A stretch of 64,000 bases of DNA, taken from positions 101,746 through 165,745 of the forward strand of contig NZ_FOAZ01000021.1 in NCBI RefSeq assembly GCF_900109465.1, written 5' to 3'. Source of the stretch: Streptacidiphilus jiangxiensis. GTDB lineage: Bacteria; Actinomycetota; Actinomycetes; Streptomycetales; Streptomycetaceae. The position numbers were made by a program, and so were the translations under genes. Below, in pieces: positions 16,595-24,887 of this stretch (positions are counted from its first letter, which is position 1; every line of letters starts with the position of its first letter). A model generated the notes under the pieces. It was given only the letters and a program-made list of their open reading frames with translations. It was not told where the DNA came from and ran no database searches.

Positions 16595-17809
16595 ATGCGT
16601 TTACGTTCACGTGCCTGGATCCTGACCAGCGCGAGCCTGCTGGCCGCGGGCCTCGGCATCAGCGCCGGTTCGGCGGACGCGGCGGACACGGCGGGTGCGG
16701 TGGGCGCCGCCGGCGCGGCGTCCGGGCAGTACTCCGTGCAGGACCTCGGCACCCTCGGCGGCAGCCACAGCGAGGCGACCGCCATCGACCGCACAACGGT
16801 CGTCGGCGACTCGCTGACCGACGGCGACGCCGCCGAGCACGCCTTCGCGTACGACCTGCGCCGCCACACCATGACGGATCTGGGCACCCTCGGCGGTGCC
16901 TCCAGCTGGGCGACCGGCGTCGCGGGGGAGTACGTCGTCGGCCAGTCGGACGTCGTGGGCGGAGGCGCGACCCACGGCTTCGCCTACGACCTGCGGACCC
17001 GCCGCATGGTCGACCTCGGCACCCTCGGTGGCAGCACCACAACCGTCGCGGGCCTGAGCGGCGACACCGTGGTGGGGACCTCGTCGCTGCCGGGCGACAC
17101 GGTCAGCCACGCGTTCGCCTACAACCTGCGCACCGCGACCATGACCGACCTCGGCAGCCTCGCCGGGCCGTCCGGGGACAGCACCGCGGCGGCCGTCAAC
17201 GGTGGGATCGTCGTGGGCAGTTCGTCCCTCCCGGCCACGCCCGCCGCCACGAGGCACGGCTTCGCCTACAACCTGCGGACCGGGGCGACGACCGATCTCG
17301 GCACGCTCGGCGGCAGCGCCAGCACGGCCACCGACATCAGCGGTTCCGTCGTGGTCGGCCAGTCCCGGACGGCCGGGAACGGATACGCCGGTTACGCCTA
17401 CGACCTGCGCACCGGCGTCCGCACGGACCTGGGATCCCACCTGCTGACCGGCGAGCTGATCAGCGGGAAGGTCGTCGTTGGCGGTGACAGCGTGCTCGCC
17501 ACCACCTACGACCTCACCACCGACACGACCGCCACGGTCGGCCCCGGAAAGGGGGTCACCCAGGTGAACCAGATCCTGGGCACCGTCATGGTCGGTGACA
17601 ACTTCGCGCCCAACTCCCTCGCCTTCGTCGCCCGCACCGAAAACGGCGAGTTCACCTACCTGGCCTCCCTCGGCGGCCTCAACTCCTACGCGACGCAGGT
17701 CAACCGCCAAGGCGTCGTTGCCGGCAGCGCAGCGCTCGCGCCCACGGAGCCGTTCAACGCCAACGGCCCGTTCCACGCCACCGTCTGGGTGCCGGACACG
17801 CAGGGCTGA
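16595..17809 (+). CDS. Secreted HAF-repeat protein
   Basis: 404 residues with a signal peptide (about 1-30) and about seven degenerate ~48-residue repeats built on DLGTLGG, VVG-S and HAFAYDLR/HGFAYNLR, the HAF motif of predicted extracellular beta-propeller-like proteins. ATG 16595 follows GGGGGGAA by a few bases; a TTG 12 bp upstream is unlikely. It ends 4 bp from the convergent large gene. Function unknown; probably structural or binding. Confidence 0.87.
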   Translation: MRLRSRAWILTSASLLAAGLGISAGSADAADTAGAVGAAGAASGQYSVQDLGTLGGSHSEATAIDRTTVVGDSLTDGDAAEHAFAYDLRRHTMTDLGTLGGASSWATGVAGEYVVGQSDVVGGGATHGFAYDLRTRRMVDLGTLGGSTTTVAGLSGDTVVGTSSLPGDTVSHAFAYNLRTATMTDLGSLAGPSGDSTAAAVNGGIVVGSSSLPATPAATRHGFAYNLRTGATTDLGTLGGSASTATDISGSVVVGQSRTAGNGYAGYAYDLRTGVRTDLGSHLLTGELISGKVVVGGDSVLATTYDLTTDTTATVGPGKGVTQVNQILGTVMVGDNFAPNSLAFVARTENGEFTYLASLGGLNSYATQVNRQGVVAGSAALAPTEPFNANGPFHATVWVPDTQG

Positions 17810-17813
17810 GGCA

Positions 17814-20393
17814 CTAGCTGCTCGCGGTCAGCACGGCCTGCAGGGCTCGGGCCTCCTTCAGCAGCCGGGAGGAGCCGCGCTGCGCGGCGAGGGACGTGAT
17901 CTCCGGCAACGGACCGGTCGCGCCGCAGTGGGCGGCGCAGTCGGTGGCGACGGCGAACAGCTCCGGGACGCCGCGTATCGGCTCCGGTGCCAGGAGCCCC
18001 GGCAGCGCGGCGCGGAGGACCGAGAAGACCGTGGCGTGGGCGCCGGAGTCGGCAGCCTGGCGGAGGGCGAGGGCCACCTTGTTCAGCTGGGCGACGCCGG
18101 AGCGGACCGCCTCGGCGAGGTCGGTGCCGAGGCGGGCCGGGTCCAGTGCGCCCTGGGCGGCCAGGAGCAGGAGCGCGTCCACGGCGGCGGTGCGGTCGGG
18201 CGCCGACGCGGCGCCGAGCGTGCACGCCACCGTCAGGTGGACCGCCGGGCCGGCCGGGCCGCCCGCCTCGACCAGTTGGAGGAGCAGCGGGGACCGGTTC
18301 GCGGTGGAACGGGCGTTGTCGATGATCGCGTAGCCGAGCCGGGCCGCCAACTCCTCGCGGTGGCACGGCAGCACCGCGAGCGCGTAGGGCGTCACGATGT
18401 CGCCGACAGCGAGGATCGGGCGCCCCTCCGGATCCACCAGCGGCCCGAGCGCCCGGCGCAGCACCGGATGCAGCAGGGCCTGGTGCTCGGGGGCGAGGCC
18501 GGGTTGGGTGACCATCGGACGGGCACCGGGCCTGGCCGGCACCCGATCGGTGCGCTGGCCGGGCAGCCCGCCCTCGGCGATCCACTGCGCGACCGCCTCG
18601 CCCTTCACCGTGCGCAGGCGCCCGGCGGCCTCCAGCACCGCCCGGTCGTCGGTCGGCAGGACGCGGAGCAGCGCCTGCCCGAGGTCGACCGCGCCGAGAC
18701 GACCGTCCACGGCCTCCAGCGCGGCAAGGCGCTCCACCAGGACCGCCGCCTCCAACGTGCCGTCGGCGTGGCTCGGTGTGGCCAGCAGGAACGGAACCGT
18801 CCCGAACACGACCAGCGCGGCGGCCTCCTCCACCCGGGCGGCCGTCACGGCGCGGAACCGCTCCTGGTGGTCCGTCCGCAGCGGGCCCTGCCCCTGCAGC
18901 ATCGCGTGCGCCCGCACGGCCGGGAGGTCACCCATCGCCGCAGCCGCGACCAGGGCGATCCACCAGTGCTGCGGCGACCAGTGGTTGAGCTCCGTGGCCC
19001 AGGGACGCTCGCCCAGCACCGGCTTGAGCGCGACCCGCAGCGCCTCGCCGTCCCGGAAGGACTCGCGGACCAGCCCGTCCAACGTCCGCTCGAAGGCGGC
19101 GACGCTCGGGTCGCCCGCCAGGACGGCGGCCAGCTCCTGCGCGACCGCGACCGGACCGTCCAGGCTCTCCCCGAGCGGCACCCGCTGGGGGAGCGGCGGC
19201 AGCAGCTCGACGTAGGGCCCGCTCCCGTCCGTCGCGGCCGGAGCGGCGAGGCCGAACAGCTCGGCCGCGCGAGCGGCCTGGGCCGGGCCCAGCAGCTCCG
19301 TGGCCGCCTGCAGCTCGGGCACCAGCGCCGAGCCGGCCGCGTCGAGGTGACGCGCCGCCACCTTGAGCGCCCGCTCCTGCAGGTCGACGTCGCTCTGCCC
19401 GAAGACCTCCACCGCACCGCGCACCGCGACCGCCGCCCACGCGGGCGAACGTCGCCCGGACCGGTCCAGCCAGGCGAGCTGGGCGCGCAGCAGCTTCTTC
19501 TCGCTGCGGAAGGAGACCGTGGCCGAGGCCTCCGCCAGCTGCTCCGGCTCCAGCAGGCCCGCGGCGTCCGCCTCGGCGAGCTGGGCCTGGCCGAGCCCGG
19601 CCACCGGCGACAGGCCGTCCAGCAGCGGAAGGTAGGCGCGGACCCGTGCGGCGATCTCCTCCGGAGTCGGCGCGAGCTGCTCCAGCAGCCGTTGGAAGCC
19701 GCGCTGGTCGCCCGGGCGTCCGCCGCGGCCGAGACGGGCCAGGCAGCGGTCGAGGATCTCGTCGCGCGGGACCACGCCGGCCTCGACGAGCCCGAGGATG
19801 GCGCCGCGCCACGCCTCGCCCAGCCGGTCGCCCGTGCCGGCCACGTCGAACAGACCCAGGACGAGGGACGGCGTCGACGGCGCCTGGATCAGCCGTTGCA
19901 ACATCTCGCGACGGTGCTCGTGCGTGGCGGAGGGCCAGTCGTGGTGGCGCTGCCACGCCAGCACCACGCCCTCCGTCACCGGCACCGGCTCGCCCGCGGC
20001 GTGGGCGATGCGTTCGACGGCCGGGTACTCGTCGCCGAACCACACGCCAGGCCGCCGGTCGGCGATCCGGTGCAGCAGTTCGGCCTGCCACTGCGGACTC
20101 TGCCGGTCGACCACGGTCAGGGCGGCCCCGCTCTGCCAGACCACGATCCCGGCGGCGGAACCGATGCCGTTCGCCCAGGAGAACGCGGAGGAGGGCGCGG
20201 TGTTGCAGCCCAGCCCTGCCACCAGCAGCGCCAGGCTGCGGGGCCCCGCGTGCTCCCACCAGGCGACGGCCATCTCTTTGCGGCGGCGCTTCAGTTCGGG
20301 CAGCAGGGCGCGGCGTTCCGTCGGGCCGAGCTCGGCGAGCGCGGCCACCGCGCCGTCGACGTCGCCATGGTCCACACAGTCCAGCAGGCTCAT
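17814..20393 (-). CDS. Large helical-repeat protein, DUF6493-like, partner of the SWIM gene
   Basis: 859 residues, rich in Ala/Leu helices with a HEAT-like repetitive texture (ALGPTERRALLPELKRRRKEMA at the N-terminus) and no catalytic motif, signal peptide or membrane helix. It resembles the actinobacterial DUF6493 family that accompanies SWIM zinc-finger proteins. Its ATG overlaps the SWIM stop by 4 bp, so the two are translationally coupled. ATG 20393 is chosen for that overlap. Role unknown. Confidence 0.75.
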   Translation of the reverse strand: MSLLDCVDHGDVDGAVAALAELGPTERRALLPELKRRRKEMAVAWWEHAGPRSLALLVAGLGCNTAPSSAFSWANGIGSAAGIVVWQSGAALTVVDRQSPQWQAELLHRIADRRPGVWFGDEYPAVERIAHAAGEPVPVTEGVVLAWQRHHDWPSATHEHRREMLQRLIQAPSTPSLVLGLFDVAGTGDRLGEAWRGAILGLVEAGVVPRDEILDRCLARLGRGGRPGDQRGFQRLLEQLAPTPEEIAARVRAYLPLLDGLSPVAGLGQAQLAEADAAGLLEPEQLAEASATVSFRSEKKLLRAQLAWLDRSGRRSPAWAAVAVRGAVEVFGQSDVDLQERALKVAARHLDAAGSALVPELQAATELLGPAQAARAAELFGLAAPAATDGSGPYVELLPPLPQRVPLGESLDGPVAVAQELAAVLAGDPSVAAFERTLDGLVRESFRDGEALRVALKPVLGERPWATELNHWSPQHWWIALVAAAAMGDLPAVRAHAMLQGQGPLRTDHQERFRAVTAARVEEAAALVVFGTVPFLLATPSHADGTLEAAVLVERLAALEAVDGRLGAVDLGQALLRVLPTDDRAVLEAAGRLRTVKGEAVAQWIAEGGLPGQRTDRVPARPGARPMVTQPGLAPEHQALLHPVLRRALGPLVDPEGRPILAVGDIVTPYALAVLPCHREELAARLGYAIIDNARSTANRSPLLLQLVEAGGPAGPAVHLTVACTLGAASAPDRTAAVDALLLLAAQGALDPARLGTDLAEAVRSGVAQLNKVALALRQAADSGAHATVFSVLRAALPGLLAPEPIRGVPELFAVATDCAAHCGATGPLPEITSLAAQRGSSRLLKEARALQAVLTASS

Positions 20394-20782
20394 CGCGCCG
20401 CCATCCCCCTCGCGTCGTTCACTTCGTTCACGTCTTGCTCGTCCTGCGCGGCGGATGTCTCCGCCGCCAGGCCCACGGCCAGCACGTGCTTGCACGGCCC
20501 GCGCCCGCCCCGGTACTTGGCCCACCACAGGCAGGTGCAGCCCAGGGAGCCGTCGGCGGCGCGTCGGACGCGCTGCACATGATCCTCCACCTGGACGAGG
20601 GCCCCGCCGTCCGCCTCCGGCCGGACCGCGCCGGCGGCGACCAGCGCGCGGGCGGCCCGCAGCCGCGGGTTGTGGGACTCCGCCCGGCCCGCGTCGTAGG
20701 GGAGTCGGCGGTGGAAGAAGGCCGCCTCGGCCAGCACGGAGGGGCGCAGGTAGCGGTATGCGTGAGCGGCGGCTTGCGTCAT
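20390..20782 (-). CDS. SWIM zinc-finger protein
   Basis: 130 residues with a clear SWIM finger, C82xC84-x12-C97xH99 (GCTC...GPCKH), preceded by a strand-rich segment typical of the family. SWIM domains bind DNA or protein. First gene of a two-gene unit with the downstream 859-residue protein. In many actinobacteria such genes also accompany MoxR ATPase and VWA genes; those are absent here. ATG 20782 marks the start of the conserved region. Confidence 0.85.
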   Translation of the reverse strand: MTQAAAHAYRYLRPSVLAEAAFFHRRLPYDAGRAESHNPRLRAARALVAAGAVRPEADGGALVQVEDHVQRVRRAADGSLGCTCLWWAKYRGGRGPCKHVLAVGLAAETSAAQDEQDVNEVNDARGMAAR

Positions 20783-20865
20783 GTCGGGAACGCTAGGGCA
20801 GGCCACTGACAACGCCCGGGCCGCCCTCGAGGGAGCGGCCCTCGAGGGTGCCGCTCCCGGCCGGC

Positions 20866-22281
20866 TCAGTGCGCGGCGAGGTGGCGGCGGCGCAGCACCC
20901 GGCAGGGGAGGTAGGCCAGGAGCGATCCGCCGAGGCAGATCGCGATCTGCAGGCGGTCGGACGTGCTGTCGCCGGCGAGGGTGGTCCACGCGGCCCAGAC
21001 GACGATGCCGGTCAGGGCGGTGGCGAGCAGCCCGAGGCCGAACCATCCGCCGGGCACCTTGTAGGGGCGGGGCAGGTCGGGCTCCTTGACGCGCAGCCGG
21101 ACCAGGGCGGCCAGCTCGCCGAGAATGGTGAGGTTGGTCAGCAGTACGTCGAAGGTGAGCAGGTTGGTGAAGGAGTCGTTGCACATCAGGGCGTAGACGA
21201 CGGAGCACAGCACCAGTGAGAAGACCGGGGTGCCGTAGCGGGGGCTGAGTCGCACCAGTCGCTTCGGCACCCACCCGTCCTCCGCCATCACGAAGGGGAT
21301 GCGGGCGTTGGACATGAGCAGGGAGGCGAACAGCCCGCAGGCGGCGAACATCGCGCCGACGCTCACGGCGTACTGGAGCCACGGGCCGCCGAGGTCGCGG
21401 GCCACGTCGACGAACGAGCCGTCCTGCCAGCCAGCCCATCCCTTTGTCGCCATCGCGCCGAGCGCGGGCAGCACGTAGGCGGCGATGATCACGACCATGG
21501 CGAGGCCCAGGGCGCGGGGCAGGTTGCGGCGCGGGTTCTCGATCTCCTCGGTGATGGTGGAGACGGAGTCGAAGCCGTTGTAGTTCCACATCACCACCGA
21601 CATGCCTGCCGCGGCCGCGGTCCACAGGCCGGTGTGCGGGGGCGTCAGCGGGCCGACGGGGTTGACGTGATGGGTGAACAACTGTGGGATGCCGAGCACC
21701 GCGATGGCGACGAAGGGCGCGAGGGCGAGGCCCGCGAGCAGCACGGAGCTGTCACCGACGCGCTTGGCGCCGAGGATGTTGAGGGCGGTGAGCGGGACGA
21801 TGACGCAGGCGACGCCGATGAGCCAGTGCAGGTCGACCCGGAATCCGCCGCCGAAGCCGAGCGGCACGGTGAACAGAACCGTCGTCCCGTCGCCGGCGGG
21901 CGCCCAGATCCGGGCCAGGTAGTCGGCGAACATGACCGGGTAGAGCGCCATGTCCACCCAGCTGGTGAGCCAGGACAGGAAGCCCTGCTGGAAGCCCCAG
22001 AAGTGACCGAAGGCCCGCTTGGTCCACTCGTAGTAGCCGCCCTCGACGGGGATCGCGGTGCCGAGCTCGGAGGTCAGCAGCGCGACGGGGATGCCGTACA
22101 GGACGGGCGTCACGAAGAGCAGGATCATCCCGAGGCCGGGGCCCGAGGCGCTGAACAGGGGCTCGAGGCCGTAGGCGCCGCCCGACACCGAGAAGAAGAT
22201 CAGGGCGACCAGGGGCAGTAGCCGCACCGAGGGCTTGAGCTTGGTGGCCTCGGTGGCCTGGGCAGGGGCTTCGGTGGACAA
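20866..22281 (-). CDS. APC-family amino acid/polyamine permease
   Basis: 471 residues with about 12 transmembrane helices and APC hallmarks: FFSVSGGAYGLEPLF in helix 1, then ALLTSELGTAIPVEGGYYEWTKRAFG and a helix-6 NYNGFDSVSTITEEIENP. Probably a cytoplasmic-membrane importer of an amino acid or amine. A 19-bp palindrome lies 69 bp upstream and the regulator gene lies next upstream, so substrate-responsive control is likely. Related in function to the amine oxidase locus beyond it. Confidence 0.9.
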   Translation of the reverse strand: MSTEAPAQATEATKLKPSVRLLPLVALIFFSVSGGAYGLEPLFSASGPGLGMILLFVTPVLYGIPVALLTSELGTAIPVEGGYYEWTKRAFGHFWGFQQGFLSWLTSWVDMALYPVMFADYLARIWAPAGDGTTVLFTVPLGFGGGFRVDLHWLIGVACVIVPLTALNILGAKRVGDSSVLLAGLALAPFVAIAVLGIPQLFTHHVNPVGPLTPPHTGLWTAAAAGMSVVMWNYNGFDSVSTITEEIENPRRNLPRALGLAMVVIIAAYVLPALGAMATKGWAGWQDGSFVDVARDLGGPWLQYAVSVGAMFAACGLFASLLMSNARIPFVMAEDGWVPKRLVRLSPRYGTPVFSLVLCSVVYALMCNDSFTNLLTFDVLLTNLTILGELAALVRLRVKEPDLPRPYKVPGGWFGLGLLATALTGIVVWAAWTTLAGDSTSDRLQIAICLGGSLLAYLPCRVLRRRHLAAH

Positions 22282-22349
22282 AGGCGGGCTCCCCGTCGAC
22301 GTAGTGGGCCAGCCCAGTGTCGAGGTGAAACGTGTAACTCGCCATTGGC

Positions 22350-22368
22350 GACCTGTTCGGAACAGGTC
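22350..22368. promoter_or_regulatory. Perfect palindromic operator upstream of the permease
   Basis: GACCTGTTC and GAACAGGTC arms (9 bp each) around a central G, placed between the APC permease start (22281) and the end of the Xre-TetR regulator gene (22406). Form and size suit a TetR-family dimer. Confidence 0.55.
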
Positions 22369-22405
22369 TGCCTGCCTGACACCCTGTCCGTCGACCGACC
22401 CGCTG

Positions 22406-23290
22406 TCAGGTCAGGTCGAGGTGGGGCTCGAAGGCGCTGAGCAGCAGCGAGCGCATGCGGTCGGGGTGCATCCCGGTCGAGTGGGCGAGGATCTGGATGG
22501 CCAGACCGTCGACCATCGCGGTGAACCGCTCCGCGAGGGCCTCGACGTCGGTGTCCGGGGCCAGGCCCTCGGCCTGGCAGTCGCGCAGCAGCCCGAGGAC
22601 GACCTCGTACCAGCCGGAGTAGACGCGGCGCTGCGCCTGGCGCAACTGGGGTTCGAGCATGGCCTGGTTCCAGAACTGGATCCACACCGACCACTCGTCG
22701 ACGTCGTCCGTGGTGAGCGGGAGTTGCACCTCGATGAGCCGGCGCAGCCGGTCGCGGGCGGAGGTGGCCTGCTCGAACTCCACGTCGAGGCGGGAGCGGA
22801 AGCGCTGCGCGTAGTACTCCAGGGCGGCGTGCAGCGTGGCTTCCTTGCTGGGGAAGTGGTAGTGCACCGTCGCCGTGCTGGTGCCGCAGTAGCGGGCGAT
22901 GTCGGAGACGCGGACGTTGTGGTAGCCGCGACGGGCGATCAGCACGGTCGCGGCCTGGAGGATCTGCTCGCGGCGCTCCTCGGCCGACACCGCCTCGGCA
23001 CGGTCCCGGCCGGCTTCGGGCGGGAGGACGGGGGCCGGGCCGGTGCCGTCGAGGAGGTAGCCGGTGGAGACGCCGCAGGCCTTCGCGATGGCCGCGACCT
23101 CCTGGTCGCGCAGCCGGCGCGTCCCGCGCAGCGCCTTGGACAGGGCGGTCTGGTCCATGCCGATGCGCTCGGCGAGCTCACGCTGCGACAGCCCGGCCGA
23201 GCGGATCGCGGTGCGGATCCGCTCCGGCAGTTCGGCGGGCGGCGCTTCCCCGGGGCCGCTCGTGCTGCTCGTGCTCGCCATGCTCGTCAT
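22406..23290 (-). CDS. Fused Xre-TetR transcriptional regulator
   Basis: 294 residues carrying two DNA-binding modules: an N-terminal Cro/C1 HTH (about 20-80, LSQRELAERIGMDQTALSKALRG) and a complete TetR domain (about 103-294; HTH VRVSDIARYCGTSTATVHYHF, with a BetI-like C-terminal region). It lies between an APC permease and an amine oxidase and probably controls both plus the divergent operon. ATG 23290 and ATG 23281 are both possible starts. Ligand unknown, likely an amine or its aldehyde or acid product. Confidence 0.88.
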   Translation of the reverse strand: MTSMASTSSTSGPGEAPPAELPERIRTAIRSAGLSQRELAERIGMDQTALSKALRGTRRLRDQEVAAIAKACGVSTGYLLDGTGPAPVLPPEAGRDRAEAVSAEERREQILQAATVLIARRGYHNVRVSDIARYCGTSTATVHYHFPSKEATLHAALEYYAQRFRSRLDVEFEQATSARDRLRRLIEVQLPLTTDDVDEWSVWIQFWNQAMLEPQLRQAQRRVYSGWYEVVLGLLRDCQAEGLAPDTDVEALAERFTAMVDGLAIQILAHSTGMHPDRMRSLLLSAFEPHLDLT

Positions 23291-23323
23291 ATCGGGGTCA
23301 GTATGTCAGGCACGGTGTGCCGT

Positions 23324-24742
23324 TCATCCGGGCTGCCGCACCACGGGGCCCAGGGCCGCGGCAACCTCGCGCGCGGCACGTTCGCCCGAGGAGATCGCGC
23401 CGTCGATGTAGCCGTTCCAGACGGACGCGGTCTCGGTGCCGGCCCAGTGGACGCGTCCGGACGGGCTGCGCCAGCCGTCGCGCCCGTGCGAGGTCCAGCC
23501 ACCCGGGGTGAGGAAGCACTCGTAGCCGCCGATGGTCCAGCCGGTGCGGGGCCAGATCTGCTCGACATAGTCGATCGGTTCGCCGGCCCTCTCCCCGACC
23601 ACCTCGGACAGGCAGGTCAGCACGGCGCGGCGGCGTTCGGCGTCCGGTGCGGCGGCCCAGCGGTCGACGCGGTCACCGTAGACGAAGGCGACGAGGACGC
23701 CGCGTGACGCGTCCTGGGGGGAGTTGTCGAAGACCACGCCGACCGGTCGCTCGCCGTAGAGCGTGGCGATGCCCGAGCGGCCGGCGTCGCGCCAGAAGGG
23801 CTCCTCGTACACCGCGTGGACCTTGGCGACCCGACCCATCGGTGCGTGGCGCACCCAGCCGAGCCGCGCGGGCGGCAGCGGCGGGTCGAAGGCGATCCGC
23901 TCGACGGCCGCGGGGGGCACGGTCACCACGGCCCGCGCCGCGTGCACCACGGTGCCTCCGCCGGTGTGCACGTGGACTTCGGTCTGCGTCTGACGGATCG
24001 ACAGAACGGGTTCGCCGAGCCGGATCCGGGCCCCCAGCGACCGTGCGAGGGCCCGGGCCACCGCGTCCGCGCCGTCGCCGAGGCGCGAGTCCTGCGCACA
24101 GCCGGACGTCTCCATCAGCTGTTCGTAGCCGCCCCCGGAGGCCAGGTAGAACAGCACGTGGAAGAAGGAGATCTCCCGGGGCTCCGCGCACCAGACACCC
24201 TGGACGGCGAGGGCCAGCCGCTGCAGGGCGTCCTTGTCGTCGGTCTCGGTGCGGAGGAACTCCTCGGCCGAGAGCGCGTCGAACTCCGCGAACCGCGGGG
24301 TTTCCCAAGGGCGTTCGAGGTCGACGGTGCGGGCGAGGGTGTCGAGCAGGGCGGTGATGCGCTCGTACTCGGCGATGCCGGGCCCGCTCTCGGGTGCGCC
24401 GCCCGTGTAGTCCGCGCGGGTGCCGTCGGCGCGGATCTCGACGTGCCGGCCCGTCTCCCAGGTGGGGAAGGTCGGGCAGTCGAACTCGGCGGCCAGGGCC
24501 TGGAACCGGCGCTGGGTCGGGCCGATCCACTGGCCGCCGTGGTCGAGGCGCACGCCTGACGCGCGCACCTGGCTGAAGACCCGGCCGCCGACGCGGTCGG
24601 CGGCCTCCAGCACCACGACGTCGATGCCGGCGTCGGCGAGCCGCCGTGCGGTGGTCAGCCCCGCGTAGCCGGCGCCCACGACCACGACCTCGGCGTGGAC
24701 GGCAGAGGGTTCTCGTCTTGTCGCTGTCACATCGCCCACCAT
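23324..24742 (-). CDS. FAD-dependent amine oxidase (monoamine/putrescine oxidase type)
   Basis: 472 residues. Dinucleotide-binding VVVGAGYAGLTTARRL near the N-terminus, then EAADRVGGRV, the LDHGGQWIGPTQ segment, and a C-terminal FAD-contact region GRVHWAGTETASVWNGYIDGAI typical of MAO-fold oxidases. It deaminates a primary amine to an aldehyde with H2O2 release. Neighbouring permeases and the divergent acyl-CoA operon fit uptake and degradation of an amine. It is transcribed divergently from the permease operon, sharing a 145-bp control region. Confidence 0.92.
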   Translation of the reverse strand: MVGDVTATRREPSAVHAEVVVVGAGYAGLTTARRLADAGIDVVVLEAADRVGGRVFSQVRASGVRLDHGGQWIGPTQRRFQALAAEFDCPTFPTWETGRHVEIRADGTRADYTGGAPESGPGIAEYERITALLDTLARTVDLERPWETPRFAEFDALSAEEFLRTETDDKDALQRLALAVQGVWCAEPREISFFHVLFYLASGGGYEQLMETSGCAQDSRLGDGADAVARALARSLGARIRLGEPVLSIRQTQTEVHVHTGGGTVVHAARAVVTVPPAAVERIAFDPPLPPARLGWVRHAPMGRVAKVHAVYEEPFWRDAGRSGIATLYGERPVGVVFDNSPQDASRGVLVAFVYGDRVDRWAAAPDAERRRAVLTCLSEVVGERAGEPIDYVEQIWPRTGWTIGGYECFLTPGGWTSHGRDGWRSPSGRVHWAGTETASVWNGYIDGAISSGERAAREVAAALGPVVRQPG

Positions 24743-24754
24743 GTCGCAACACTG

Positions 24755-24857
24755 TTTTGACAGTCAAGAGTACTGGAATATTGCGATCCGTGTCTTGACA
24801 GTGCTCCGGGCGGCCATCAGGCTGACTCACCAATCGGTCGTTGCGTTCGTCAAGAGT
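24755..24857. promoter_or_regulatory. Divergent control region with repeated GTCAAGA half-sites
   Basis: GTCAAGA occurs at 24763-24769 and 24849-24855, with its complement TCTTGAC at 24794-24800. TTGACAGTCAA at 24757-24767 is an 11-bp palindrome. TTGACA at 24757 and 24795 could act as -35 boxes; TATTGC (24779) is a possible -10 for the first. Likely binding sites of the nearby Xre-TetR regulator. Confidence 0.55.
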
Positions 24858-24887
24858 GCCTTTGTTTCCTTCCAGTCGGGAGCGGCA

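Noticed and set aside
17595..20582. 995-codon plus-strand frame
   Set aside because: Antisense of the 859-residue helical protein; composition is Arg/Gly/Gln-rich without motifs.
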